A DNA stretch of 41,263 bases from DAORDI01 sp035345895 (GTDB lineage Bacteria; Spirochaetota; Leptospiria; Leptospirales; Leptospiraceae). The position numbers were made by a program, and so were the translations under genes. This document shows, piece after piece, positions 33,490 through 41,263 of the stretch. The stretch lies in NCBI GenBank assembly GCA_035345895.1, contig DAORDI010000012.1, positions 1 through 41,263 of the forward strand, in the 5' to 3' direction. The notes below the pieces were generated by a model, which searched no databases, was not told the DNA's origin, and was given only the letters and a program-made list of their open reading frames with translations. How positions within the stretch are numbered: position 1 is the first letter of the stretch; each line of letters opens with the position of its first letter.

Positions 33490-34327
33490 ACTTCTTTAAT
33501 ATTTTCCTGGCTGCTCTGTCTTCTTCTGTCGACTTGCTTTTCAGAAGCTTCCTGAAAAAAAGCATACCGTCTACAATGGGCTGATTCTTTTCTTCTGAAG
33601 AAATCTGAAATGCAGTATTGATTTCCTGTACGATGATACCGTATACCCAGCTCCACATCATTCTTGCAAGTGCAACATACTCATCTTTCCTGAGAGCAAA
33701 CTCATGCGCTTCGGCTCCCTTTTTCAGAGTGACCAGCAGAACCCTGTAGCTTGCAGGTACAATCTGGAAAATTCTTCCCTCCGGCTTCACATTGCCGACT
33801 CTGAACATCAGCTTATGAAGTTCCTGATTTCTTCTGGCAAACAGAAGATACTCTTTTCCCAGTCTTGCCAGTTTTTCATAATAGTTCTCTGTGGATGAAA
33901 CCGCAAGCTTCAGCTCTTTCAAAAGCTCAGTCTCTCCTCTCTGCACAAGTCCCGCGACGATCTCTTCCTGATTTTTAAAATGTGCGTAGGGACTTGCTAC
34001 GCTGCAGTTAAGTTCCGCAGAAATCGACCGCATGGAAACTCCAGCAATCCCGTCCTTCCGCAGAACTTTTTCTGCCGCATCCAGGATCTCTTCCCGGTTC
34101 AGGCTGTTGCGGATGCGTCTTCTCTTGATTCTTTCCTGCTTTATCTTTTCGAGAAATTTTTTGGTCTTGGTTTTTGTGTCTTTCTCTTCTGAAGGCTTCG
34201 GAACGGCCTCAGTCTGTTTCTCTTTCGATAAATTCAATTTTTTTTCCTGATAACTGTCTTTGCTCAAAATGCACCTGAGCCTATGTTTTCTAGTAAGTTT
34301 CTGTTTCATTCGATTTATGTAAATCAT
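33473..34327 (-). CDS. TetR-family regulator with long basic N-terminal extension
   Basis: The product has 284 residues from the ATG at 34327; an in-frame TTG at 34360 and an ATG at 34309 are alternatives and none has a good SD. About 80 Lys/Glu/Thr-rich residues precede the TetR HTH (LNREEILDAAEKVLRKDGIAGVSMRSISAELNCSVASPYAHFKNQEEIVAGLV). The C-terminal domain has the WxWxxxxG-like segment MMWSWVYGIIVQEI of the WHG subgroup. The ligand is unknown. It is co-transcribed with the chemoreceptor downstream (17-base overlap) and perhaps with the membrane protein upstream. GAGTC/GACTC (34341-34357) just before the start is a possible operator or hairpin. Confidence 0.82.
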   Translation of the reverse strand: MIYINRMKQKLTRKHRLRCILSKDSYQEKKLNLSKEKQTEAVPKPSEEKDTKTKTKKFLEKIKQERIKRRRIRNSLNREEILDAAEKVLRKDGIAGVSMRSISAELNCSVASPYAHFKNQEEIVAGLVQRGETELLKELKLAVSSTENYYEKLARLGKEYLLFARRNQELHKLMFRVGNVKPEGRIFQIVPASYRVLLVTLKKGAEAHEFALRKDEYVALARMMWSWVYGIIVQEINTAFQISSEEKNQPIVDGMLFFRKLLKSKSTEEDRAARKILKKYVNEK

Positions 34328-34458
34328 AATCTTGCTTTGCGAGTCAGTAAAAGACTCCAATGCAGGCAGGCCGGATGCAGGGTTGGCCTGATTCCGATTT
34401 TGTTGTTATTTGTAAATCATCCATTCCCTGATCTGTGAATTTCTTTTTTGCTTAAATA

Positions 34459-35292
34459 TCAGCAGATAATCGATTCTTTTAAACTTAAAAAATGCTGAAA
34501 ATTTAATTTCGCTTTGCTGTCCAGTAAAGAACTCCTCCAAAAAAACAGAATAAGCAAGAGGCTCTTGTACCCGGAAGTCCTTTCTTTTTTTCTGAATTCC
34601 TCTGGGTCCAAAGGATAAAGAATCTGCACATTTTCCGAAAACATAACAGAATGCTTCGTCTGAATTTCGTTCAGCATTCTCTGGAAACGGATATCTTTCT
34701 CCGCAAGCCTGCCTGCCTCGACCGGATTTTTCCAGAATTCACTGCAGGGAAATCTCTCCTCCAGAACACCCTCGAATCCAATACACACAGCGGCGAACTC
34801 GGAAGTGCCCGCTATAGGGCAGAGTGTATACACAGAAACAGTATTGTAAGGTCTTTTCACCGATCCTCCGGAAGAGGTATGTTTTTCCTCCGTGCATTTT
34901 TTCAGATCAATCTCTGCCTTGGGAAATACCAGATAATCCCATTTTTCCTGTCCGGGAGAATATGGATTCTGCAGGGTGCCGAGTGTACCTGCTTTCAGAT
35001 TTTTCAGATCTCTCTCCGTAATCTTTTCTGATTTCAGCATCCCTGTAAAAATCAGTATGCCGAGTGTGAGTCCGAAAGCAGTCATCCCGTTTCCTGTTCT
35101 CATCCCGATCAGAATAAAAAACAGGAAGCACAATGGAGCAGAAAGAAGAACTGCTCCGAAAAAAGGAAGGTATTCAAACAGACAGAAAACAGTGCCTGAA
35201 AAAAGAATGCCTGTAAGAAAATGGAAAATCAGCCTGTTCTGAAAACTGTGAAATCTGTGAGACTGCAGAAACTTCTGAAGTTTGTCTTTCAT
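34459..35292 (-). CDS. Three-helix membrane protein of unknown function
   Basis: The product has 277 residues. It has three close hydrophobic segments at residues about 23-100, then a soluble part (about 110-240) and one weaker hydrophobic stretch near 243-253. Residues GTLQNPYSPGQEKWDYLVFPKAEIDLKKC are followed by a Ser/Gly-rich loop; four Cys are spread over the soluble half. No family recognised. An AAAGGAG SD lies 6 bases before the ATG and a near-consensus promoter is just upstream. A terminator is not evident before the TetR gene, 131 bases on. Confidence 0.75.
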   Translation of the reverse strand: MKDKLQKFLQSHRFHSFQNRLIFHFLTGILFSGTVFCLFEYLPFFGAVLLSAPLCFLFFILIGMRTGNGMTAFGLTLGILIFTGMLKSEKITERDLKNLKAGTLGTLQNPYSPGQEKWDYLVFPKAEIDLKKCTEEKHTSSGGSVKRPYNTVSVYTLCPIAGTSEFAAVCIGFEGVLEERFPCSEFWKNPVEAGRLAEKDIRFQRMLNEIQTKHSVMFSENVQILYPLDPEEFRKKERTSGYKSLLLILFFWRSSLLDSKAKLNFQHFLSLKESIIC

Positions 35293-35316
35293 ATAAAACT
35301 CCTTTGGCCGGGATAT

Positions 35317-35346
35317 ATTTTATGACACAGCAGACGGGAGAGTCAA
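35317..35346 (-). promoter_or_regulatory. Promoter of the three-helix membrane protein gene
   Basis: On the minus strand: TTGACT (35346-35341), 18-base spacer, TAAAAT (35322-35317); five of six matches in each hexamer. It lies about 25 bases before the ATG at 35292. Confidence 0.65.
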
Positions 35347-35505
35347 GAAATTTTTGCGGGAGTCGCCGGACTGGTCACGATTAAATTTGAACTGCACCTC
35401 AGAAGATTCTCCCTGCAGAACTCATTATTCACTGAAAATATCCGGATGTATTTCAGAAAAAGTGAAAAATCTTGACCTTACTGTTCCTGACTGAATTCTG
35501 TTTTT

Positions 35506-36474
35506 ATGAAATCGAAACGCTGCTTCATTGCACTTTCAATCTGCATTCTGTTCATTCAATGTCATCAGAAAACAGAAATTCAAAAACAATCTGAAAAACT
35601 CTTTGTCGTTTCCACTGACGGACTCATCCTTCGAGAAAAACCTTCGAAGGATTCAAAGAAAATTCTTCTGATTCCGTTCGGCGCAGAAACCGAACTGATG
35701 GAAAATTCAGAGGAACTGGACTATATTGACGGATTCTTTGCCAACTGGAATAAAATAAAATATAATGATAAAGAAGGGTATGCTTTTTCTGCCTATCTGA
35801 CCAGAGATCTGAATGAATACAGAAATCTGCAGAAAAAGACCTGGAAGGAACTCGAAGAACTGGCAAAACCTCTGTTTCATACTGATCCGGAAAAATCCTC
35901 TCATCTGTATTCCCTCGCCTATCTGAAAAGAAACGGTGGATACGGGTGTTTTCGAACGATAATTTCAGATATGCATAAATGCATTGAGCAATGCATTAAG
36001 GTCGCGGAACCGATCTATTGCAGGAACTTTCAGAAAGTATTTCATAAAGAAAATTTTCAAGATACTGCTACATTCCTTAGAAAACAGATGGAAAACGGAA
36101 GCATTTCTGAAATCATTCCTTATCTGTTCAGCTGTATTCAGGGACAGAGAATCTGCTATCACTGTGACGAATTCGGAATGACAAGTTCAGAGAGCAAACT
36201 CAGGCTGATTGCAGTGCAAAGAGATAAAATCGACTTTTACCTAACGAAAATCAATACTCCTGAAAAAACCATTGAATTCTTTCCGAAGAAAAATTCTGAA
36301 AAGGGGCTTTACGAAAAATATATGGGGCGTACGGACGATTATATGCAGGAAGTTCCCTTTTTAAAATTCACATTTTTGAAAAATGCAAAGCAGGATGAGG
36401 ATTGGAAAATTCAAGACATCGACGGAAGAATACTCATCCTGAATCCAGTCAAGTTCTGCTATTTCGGAGCTTAG
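35506..36474 (+). CDS. SH3b-domain lipoprotein
   Basis: The product has 322 residues. It has a lipoprotein signal (MKSKRCFIALSICILFIQC) with Gln before the cysteine. Residues about 32-100 form a bacterial SH3 domain (LFVVSTDGLILREKPSKDSKKILLIPFGAETELME ... NKIKYNDKEGYAFSAYL). The rest is helical, with seven Cys clustered between about residues 149 and 226 (CFRTIISDMHKCIEQCIKV; CRNFQ; CIQGQRICYHC) that may form disulfides. No enzyme motif is seen. The stop lies one base from the convergent minus-strand gene. A TTGAC-type -35 lies 28 bases upstream but no good -10 is visible. Confidence 0.75.
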   Translation: MKSKRCFIALSICILFIQCHQKTEIQKQSEKLFVVSTDGLILREKPSKDSKKILLIPFGAETELMENSEELDYIDGFFANWNKIKYNDKEGYAFSAYLTRDLNEYRNLQKKTWKELEELAKPLFHTDPEKSSHLYSLAYLKRNGGYGCFRTIISDMHKCIEQCIKVAEPIYCRNFQKVFHKENFQDTATFLRKQMENGSISEIIPYLFSCIQGQRICYHCDEFGMTSSESKLRLIAVQRDKIDFYLTKINTPEKTIEFFPKKNSEKGLYEKYMGRTDDYMQEVPFLKFTFLKNAKQDEDWKIQDIDGRILILNPVKFCYFGA

Positions 36475-36475
36475 T

Positions 36476-36799
36476 TTATCTGTAGGGAAGCTCCTTGTTC
36501 GAAATCTCAATGATTCTTCCGCAGTTTCTGTTTTCCCTGCGGATGCTTTTCATAAGTGTTCCTATGATTTTCTCATTGGTTTTGTCCGCACAGACGTAAC
36601 AGTTTTCTTCACCGAATTTTTTTCTGGGATACCAGAGAAACACTTTCGTGCAGTCAAGTGAATAATGGATATAGGATGTATCTATCCTGAATTCAGGCAC
36701 ATTCGGCCCGGTGCAGAATTTCTGAAAATTTGCAGATGTGCAGATCTGCTCTGCCTCTGCAGAAGAATACAGAAGCAGAAGCAGAAATATTTTTTTCAC
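36476..36799 (-). CDS. Small secreted Cys-rich protein
   Basis: The product has 107 residues from a GTG at 36799 whose GTGA overlaps the SDR stop; AAGG lies 7 bases upstream. It has a signal peptide (MKKIFLLLLLYSSAEA) and then a mature domain with six Cys (ICTSANFQKFC, LDC, NCYVC, NC), likely oxidised. The frame is open much farther upstream but there it lies out of frame inside the SDR gene, so a longer product is not credible. No family recognised. Confidence 0.65.
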   Translation of the reverse strand: MKKIFLLLLLYSSAEAEQICTSANFQKFCTGPNVPEFRIDTSYIHYSLDCTKVFLWYPRKKFGEENCYVCADKTNEKIIGTLMKSIRRENRNCGRIIEISNKELPYR

Positions 36800-37578
36800 G
36801 CAGGAACCTTGTTCAGATACTTTGCAATCTTTCTCACGGCAAATCGGGGTGAAAAACGGACAGACTGTACTAGAAGCCAATTCATAAATCCAGGGATAAT
36901 AATGAGTTTTCCTTTTTTCAGTCCCTTGTATGCAGTCTTTGCGACATCCCTGCTGTCTACAAGAAGGGGTCCCTTTACCAGCGCTGCATCGTGCATCCCT
37001 GCTCTTTCCTGAAACTGAGTCTTGACAGGCCCCGGGCACAGAATGCTGACACTGACTCCATAATCTCTGACTTCCTCGGAAAGCCCCTCGGAAAAATGCA
37101 GAACAAATGCCTTGGAGGCGTAATATCCGCTCATATAGGGACCGGGCTGAAATGCTGCAGTGGAAGCCACATTCAGAATATGTCCTTTTTTATTTGAGAT
37201 CATATCCTCCAGAAACAGTTTTGTCAGCTCCGCGAGAGATGTAATGTTCAGCTGAAGCATCTCCATCTCGTCTTTCATGGAGTTTTTTGCAAATTCGCCG
37301 TTTGTTCCGAATCCTGCATTATTGACCAGAGTCTCAATGAAAAGACCTTTGGATTTTGTAAACTCGATTACTTTTTTAGAACTTCCCGGAACAGAAAGAT
37401 CTATGCCGAGTACATGAACTTCCGTTCCGTATTTCTTCTGAAATTCGGCTGCAATCTCAGTCAGTTTTTTTTCATTTCTTGCCGCAATGACAAGATCTCT
37501 TTTTTCCTGTGCAAACAGTTCCGCAAGATCGTACCCTATCCCGGCAGATGCACCCGTAATCAGAACAGCTTCTTTCAT
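36796..37578 (-). CDS. Short-chain dehydrogenase/reductase
   Basis: The product has 260 residues from the ATG at 37578 (MKEAVLITGASAGIG), chosen because AGGG lies just upstream; an ATG 15 bases earlier has no SD. The glycine-rich NAD(P) site is TGASAGIGYDLAELFA, followed by NNAGFG and a catalytic Ser-Tyr-Lys (NVASTAAFQ, YYASK). The C-terminal part (SVRFSPRFAVRKIAKYL) is basic and amphipathic. It belongs to the classical SDR/DltE-like group; the substrate is unknown. It starts 63 bases after the batB-batC stop and may be the next gene of that operon. Confidence 0.88.
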   Translation of the reverse strand: MKEAVLITGASAGIGYDLAELFAQEKRDLVIAARNEKKLTEIAAEFQKKYGTEVHVLGIDLSVPGSSKKVIEFTKSKGLFIETLVNNAGFGTNGEFAKNSMKDEMEMLQLNITSLAELTKLFLEDMISNKKGHILNVASTAAFQPGPYMSGYYASKAFVLHFSEGLSEEVRDYGVSVSILCPGPVKTQFQERAGMHDAALVKGPLLVDSRDVAKTAYKGLKKGKLIIIPGFMNWLLVQSVRFSPRFAVRKIAKYLNKVPA

Positions 37579-37641
37579 TTTTCCCTCACTCATCGTAGGT
37601 TTTCAACTGCAGACAGAGGAGCAAGAAAAAAATTATGGATA

Positions 37642-40121
37642 CTACCAGAGTGTCTTTCTGAGAGATTCCCGAAGTTCGTCTGTAGAACCCCAGTTCTTTT
37701 TAGGATTCTGCTGATGTCTGCTTTTGTGATATTTTGTATTCTTCAGATCCTTATTCTTATCCTGTCTCTCCAGTTCTTTTTTAATCAGTCTGTTTTCTTC
37801 ATCCGTAATTCCTGAAACAGTATTTTTGTTCTGTTCTGTCCCTGAATTCTCTTTGTTCCTGTCGTCCTTTCCCTGATCTGCAGAAGACTTATTCTTATCA
37901 TCCTTTCCTTGGTCTGAAGAGGATTTGTTCTTATCATCCTTTCCCTGATTCGCAGAAGACTTGTTCTTATCATCCTTTCCCTGATTCGCAGAAGACTTGT
38001 TCTTGTCATCCTTGCCCTGATTCGCAGAAGATTTGTTCTTGTCGTCCTTGCCCTGATCTGCAGAAGACTTATTCTTATCATCCTTTCCCTGATTCGCAGA
38101 AGACTTGTTCTTGTCATCCTTGCCCTGATTCGCAGAGGATTTGTTCTTGTCATCCTTTCCTTGGTCTGAAGNNNNNNNNNNNNNNNNNNNNNNNNNNNNN
38201 NNNNNNNNNNNNNNNNNNNNNNNNNNNNNNNNNNNNNNNNNNNNNNNNNNNNNNNNNNNNNNNNNNNNNNNTCCTTGCCCTGATTCGCAGAGGATTTGTT
38301 CTTGTCATCCTTTCCTTGGTCTGAAGAGGATTTGTTCTCATCGTCTTTGTCGCCGTTCAGACTGTCAGATTTTTGATTATCATTTCCTTTATTTGTCTCA
38401 GAAGAATTGTCTGCAGTCCTGTTTTCCTGATCCCTGTTCTGCTCCTGTTCAGCACTGTCTTCCTTCTTTTCATCCTGCTTCTCTCTGCATTTTTCCTCCC
38501 CCTTCTTCTTCAGATCCTCCAGTTCAGATTCAAAAAAGTTTCCCAGATCCAGTGCATTTTCGCTGATTTTTCTTCTGCCGCCTGCATCCGCAGTCTCCTT
38601 CATTCGTCTAAGAGCATTTTCAAAAAAAGTCTCAGCTCTTTTCAGATTGCAGATTTCCTCTTTCAGTTCATTCTGCCCAAGTCTGTATAATGATATTCCA
38701 TCATTGTATAATGCTTCCTGAAAATCAGGCTTTTCCTGAACTGCCTTCTGGAAGTATTCATGGGCCTTGTCGTAGTCCCTTTCCCTGAAATAGGCAACTC
38801 CTGTATTGTATTCCGGGATATAGCTTCGGAATCCGTACAGTGCGCTTTTGCCGTAATTCAGCCTGGCCTCCTCCTGACTGCCTTCCCTGGTCTTCGTCCT
38901 GCCTGCCTCATTGTACCTGTCTGCCTTGGCTAAAGTCACAGGATCAAACTCCCTGCAGGAAAAAAGATTCAGAAGGAGAAGCAGAGGAAGACCTTTCCGG
39001 AAGGAGGAAATAAATATTTTTATATTATTTCTTATATTCCCGGAAAACAGAACCGTGCCTTCCAGAAGCAGGAGAAAAAATACAATCATTAAAAATGCAT
39101 AGGAAAAACTCATCCTGCCCTCAGTTCTCGTTTTGATCTTTGAGGCTTTTTTCAGTTTCTGAATTTCCGGCACAAGAGAAGAAGGCCAGTCGTGTTTCTC
39201 CACAATCAGATTCTTTCCGCCGGTCTTTCCGGACATCTGAGACAGGTACACATTCGATCTGTACGTGCTGATGGAAGTGACAGTCTCCTTCACAGTCTTC
39301 ATTTCCTTCGTGCCGGACTTGTCGTCCTGTCTTTCTCCCTGTTTCGGAACTGTCTTTTCGCTCTTATAATTGACTATAAAAAAATTAACTGATCCGCCTC
39401 TCTTCTCGGTTCCGATTCCGACTGTATGAACAGGAACTGAGCCAACCTTGAGTACATCCAGATCCTCATCCAGCACTTCTTCATGACCTTTAGGAAACTC
39501 ACCGTCGCTTAAGAATACAACCTGGAAAGGCTCACTGCTCTCAGATCTCAGCTTCTGAAGAATCCTGAAAGCAGAAAGAAAACTGGTTCCAGTGTGTTCA
39601 AAATTATGCACCTTGGAATGCAGAATTGCAGTCTTCACTGCAATCAGATCATTTGTGGGAAGAAGTTCCAGTTCTGCTGTTCCGCTGAATGTAATCAGTC
39701 CGAATTTCCAGCCGGGAAGTCTGTCCACGAGTTCATTTGCAAAGTCCTTTGCCTGATCATAACGGTCGACAGGAACGGTCTTGGTGGTCGGATTTTTCAC
39801 AGTATCAGTGGCCATCATACTGAAGGAGGCATCCAGCACAATGATCAGTGTGCCCTGTCCTTCCTTTTCAATGATTTCCGTATCCTTCATTCCTGGATTA
39901 GATGCCGCAGCTGCGCCGAGAAGGAGGAGAAGAAAAAGAAATCCGAAATACAGGATCAGGGATTTTCCGTTCAGAACAGTAAACTTGGGACGGAACCTGG
40001 AATGAATGTTCTTTTCAATCCAGACGAGAGACACCCTGTTCTGAATGTATATATAAAAAAGTACAATCGATGCAGGAATCATTACAGTAAGCCAGAGAGG
40101 AGAAAGAATATCAGGATTCAT
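37642..40121 (-). CDS. batB: BatB-BatC fusion with C-terminal repeat array (interrupted by gap)
   Basis: The BatB part has two N-terminal membrane helices (about 11-27 and 53-73), a von Willebrand A domain with intact MIDAS (D97-A-S-F-S, TGTS, LSDGE), and a membrane helix at about 340-360. A second hydrophobic stretch then ends in LFSC at Cys389, followed by a BatC-like TPR region (about 400-500) and an acidic/basic tail with 12-residue repeats. The 100-N run breaks the frame as written; reading each side in its own frame gives a continuous protein ending KKNWGSTDELRESLRKTLW, with a TAG at 37642-37644. The start overlaps batA by 4 bases. Bat proteins are implicated in oxidative or envelope stress tolerance. 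Confidence 0.85.
37871..38349 (-). repeat. 36-base / 12-residue tandem repeat array
   Basis: Ten full 36-base units are visible: eight at 37871-38158, two at 38278-38349, and partial units at the gap. Each codes for DDKNKSS[A/S][N/D]QGK. Third-position changes and A/S or N/D swaps distinguish the units, and identical stretches flank the gap. The array forms a flexible charged tail of the BatB-BatC protein. Confidence 0.92.
38172..38271. other. Assembly gap of exactly 100 N
   Basis: The run is exactly 100 N, the usual placeholder for an unknown gap. The left side stops 13 bases into a repeat unit and the right side starts at base 31 of a unit, so the true length should be 17 plus a multiple of 36 bases; this also restores the reading frame. 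Confidence 0.9.
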
Positions 40122-41125
40122 TTTACAGGCCTCCTGAAGAAATAATGAGAGAAAAGAAGCCTGAGAAGAAGGAACAGCATGACTGCAGCCCCTGCCTTGT
40201 CTGCAAAACTGTATTTTTCCACAATCTCTCCCACTTCGAGGGGCGTTCTTTCCATACGACTGAGCTCCTTCAGTATCTCGGAAAACTTTTCTCCGTCATG
40301 CGCCCGAAAATACTTTCCGCCTGCAGCATCGGAAATCTTCCGGAGTGATTCGTCATCGAGAGAGGTCTCAAGCACTGTGCCTGCCGGGGTAATGAAAGGA
40401 GAGCCGTTTACATATACTTTGATCGGGTTCGGTCCTGCCATCCCGATGATGTAAAGGCGAATTGAATTTTCCTTAAGATACTTTGCCACAGTGACAGGAT
40501 CAATTCCGTAACTGTTCTCTCCGTCAGTAATCAGAATCACGGCCTGATCCCTCTTTGGAATCTTCATCCTGAGAAGCGTTTCAGCAGCGCTTAAGAGAGC
40601 CACACCGATTGCAGTACCCCCGCTTTCATTATGGTCTATGCTGTAATAGGATATGCTGTCCGTAAAATTCAGAAGAGAATTTCTGTCATTTGTCAGAGGA
40701 GTCTGAGTAAAACATTCCTGTGCAAATATGAAAATCCCGGTCCTTGCACCAGGAGTGTTCCTGATGAAATCCTTTGCAGTTTCCTTCATCTTTTCCAGTC
40801 TGTTCGGACTGAAGTCGGCTGCCTGCATACTTGCAGAAACATCCAGAACAAGAGCCAGATCAATCCCATCCTCAGACACTTTCGTTTTGGGAACCGCATA
40901 GTACGGATCTGCCGCACCGAAGCCGGCAGACAGAAGCAGAAATGTTTCTATCATTAAAAATACAGTCAGTCTTCCATATTTTGAGATATGAGTCTTTCTT
41001 TCCTCAGGAGCTGATACTGTCTGAACTGCAGAAAGGGAAAGCATTCTGTATCTGAAAAAAATGTACAGAGGAACAAGAAGAAGAAAATAAAGAAAATAAG
41101 GCTGCCCAAAATGAAACGTCTTCAT
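40118..41125 (-). CDS. batA: BatA, von Willebrand A membrane protein
   Basis: The product has 335 residues. Membrane helices lie at about 10-25, 53-70 and 305-325. The vWA domain lies between them, with the MIDAS D95-V-S-A-S, the Thr loop ESGGTAIG and ITDGENS. The domain most likely faces the periplasm and binds a partner through a metal ion. The ATG overlaps the upstream gene's TGA (ATGA), and its own TGA overlaps the batB start. BatA acts with BatB in the envelope; disruption in other bacteria affects stress tolerance. Confidence 0.9.
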   Translation of the reverse strand: MKTFHFGQPYFLYFLLLVPLYIFFRYRMLSLSAVQTVSAPEERKTHISKYGRLTVFLMIETFLLLSAGFGAADPYYAVPKTKVSEDGIDLALVLDVSASMQAADFSPNRLEKMKETAKDFIRNTPGARTGIFIFAQECFTQTPLTNDRNSLLNFTDSISYYSIDHNESGGTAIGVALLSAAETLLRMKIPKRDQAVILITDGENSYGIDPVTVAKYLKENSIRLYIIGMAGPNPIKVYVNGSPFITPAGTVLETSLDDESLRKISDAAGGKYFRAHDGEKFSEILKELSRMERTPLEVGEIVEKYSFADKAGAAVMLFLLLRLLFSHYFFRRPVK

Positions 41126-41263
41126 ATTTTCCCCTGAAGCATCTTAATATTCCTTTCCTGTTTCAGCTGTTTTCTTGCTGCCTCGAACATATCTCTGAAT
41201 TCGTTTTCATCAGGGGAATCCGAACCGAATCTTTTTGCATCCAGATCTTTCAGATATCTGAAA
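41122..41263 (-). CDS. C-terminal end of the gene upstream of batA
   Basis: The frame is open from the window edge to a TGA at 41124-41122 that overlaps the batA ATG. Forty-six residues are visible (FRYLKDLDAKRFGSDSPDEN...), helical and charged with no membrane segment. Position and coupling make it part of the Bat operon, where a DUF58 protein or a small Bat-associated protein usually precedes batA; too little is visible to choose. Confidence 0.6.
   Translation of the reverse strand, partial: FRYLKDLDAKRFGSDSPDENEFRDMFEAARKQLKQERNIKMLQGKI

Noticed and set aside
36800..37039. N-terminal 80 codons of the frame that ends at 36476
   Set aside because: They lie out of frame inside the SDR gene; a signal peptide at the GTG 36799 shows the real start.
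37785..38171. Arg/Thr/Leu-rich C-terminus of the BatB-BatC protein when the 100 N are read literally
   Set aside because: It is the wrong frame caused by the placeholder gap. The other frame continues the DDKNKSS repeats and ends at 37642.
37871..38349. Regular 36-base repeat as a CRISPR array
   Set aside because: There are no unique spacers; units are directly adjacent and coding in one frame with synonymous differences.
1..41263. Insertion sequences, prophage, tRNA or rRNA genes
   Set aside because: No transposase or integrase gene, terminal repeats, or RNA-gene patterns could be seen on reading both strands; weak relics may be missed.

Overview
The window looks like a piece of a draft genome from a spirochaete of the order Leptospirales (Leptospira or a close relative). 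This is an inference from gene content and style. The features behind it are a type II secretion (T2SS) operon preceded by a small lipoprotein gene and a LysM/M23 peptidase gene, a BatA / fused BatB-BatC aerotolerance-type operon, many TTG start codons backed by good Shine-Dalgarno (SD) sites, loose spirochaetal lipoboxes (Q, E or D before the cysteine), and a moderate GC content (low 40s percent by eye). A 100-N run at 38172-38271 marks a scaffold gap inside a repeat. I found no rRNA, tRNA, CRISPR array or intact insertion sequence.

Layout. 1-4487: the 3' part of an unrecognised gene, then a minus-strand pair encoding an alginate-export-type outer-membrane channel and a small c-type cytochrome with one abnormal haem motif. 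4488-9870: a plus-strand sigma-factor-like gene, then a minus-strand four-gene signalling operon (GAF-like protein, exported TPR protein, 7TMR-DISM histidine kinase, LuxR-type response regulator). 9828-9865 holds two overlapping divergent promoters whose -35 boxes form an inverted repeat; the plus one drives the T2SS block (9873-17519: lipoprotein, LysM-M23, gspC, gspD, gspE, gspF, an AgmX/PglI-type protein). An internal terminator sits before gspC, and no pseudopilin gene is present.

17530-24099, all minus strand: HEAT-repeat protein; then lolA, a RodZ-like HTH membrane protein, rimO, a lipoprotein whose most likely start is CTG, and a TrmH/SpoU rRNA/tRNA methyltransferase, tightly coupled. 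24100-24796 is a long gap with a good outward promoter and a strong terminator hairpin. 24797-28165, minus strand: two small overlapping genes, ribH, nusB and a large membrane-anchored TPR protein. 28462-31905: an exported LPP20/FlgP-like protein, a convergent TPR-like gene, and the ABC-F protein YbiT.

31909-35292, minus strand: a three-TM protein, a TetR regulator and a chemoreceptor that overlap or lie close together. 35506-36474 is an SH3-domain lipoprotein. 36476-41263, minus strand: the Bat operon (end of an upstream gene, batA, batB-batC fusion with a 12-residue repeat array), followed by an SDR oxidoreductase and a small Cys-rich secreted protein. No batD lies directly downstream. The most interesting items are the divergent promoter knot at 9.85 kb, the CTG-started lipoprotein, the BatB-BatC fusion with its buried lipoprotein signal and broken repeat array, the small Cys-rich gene pair ahead of ribH, and the CxxCYH cytochrome.
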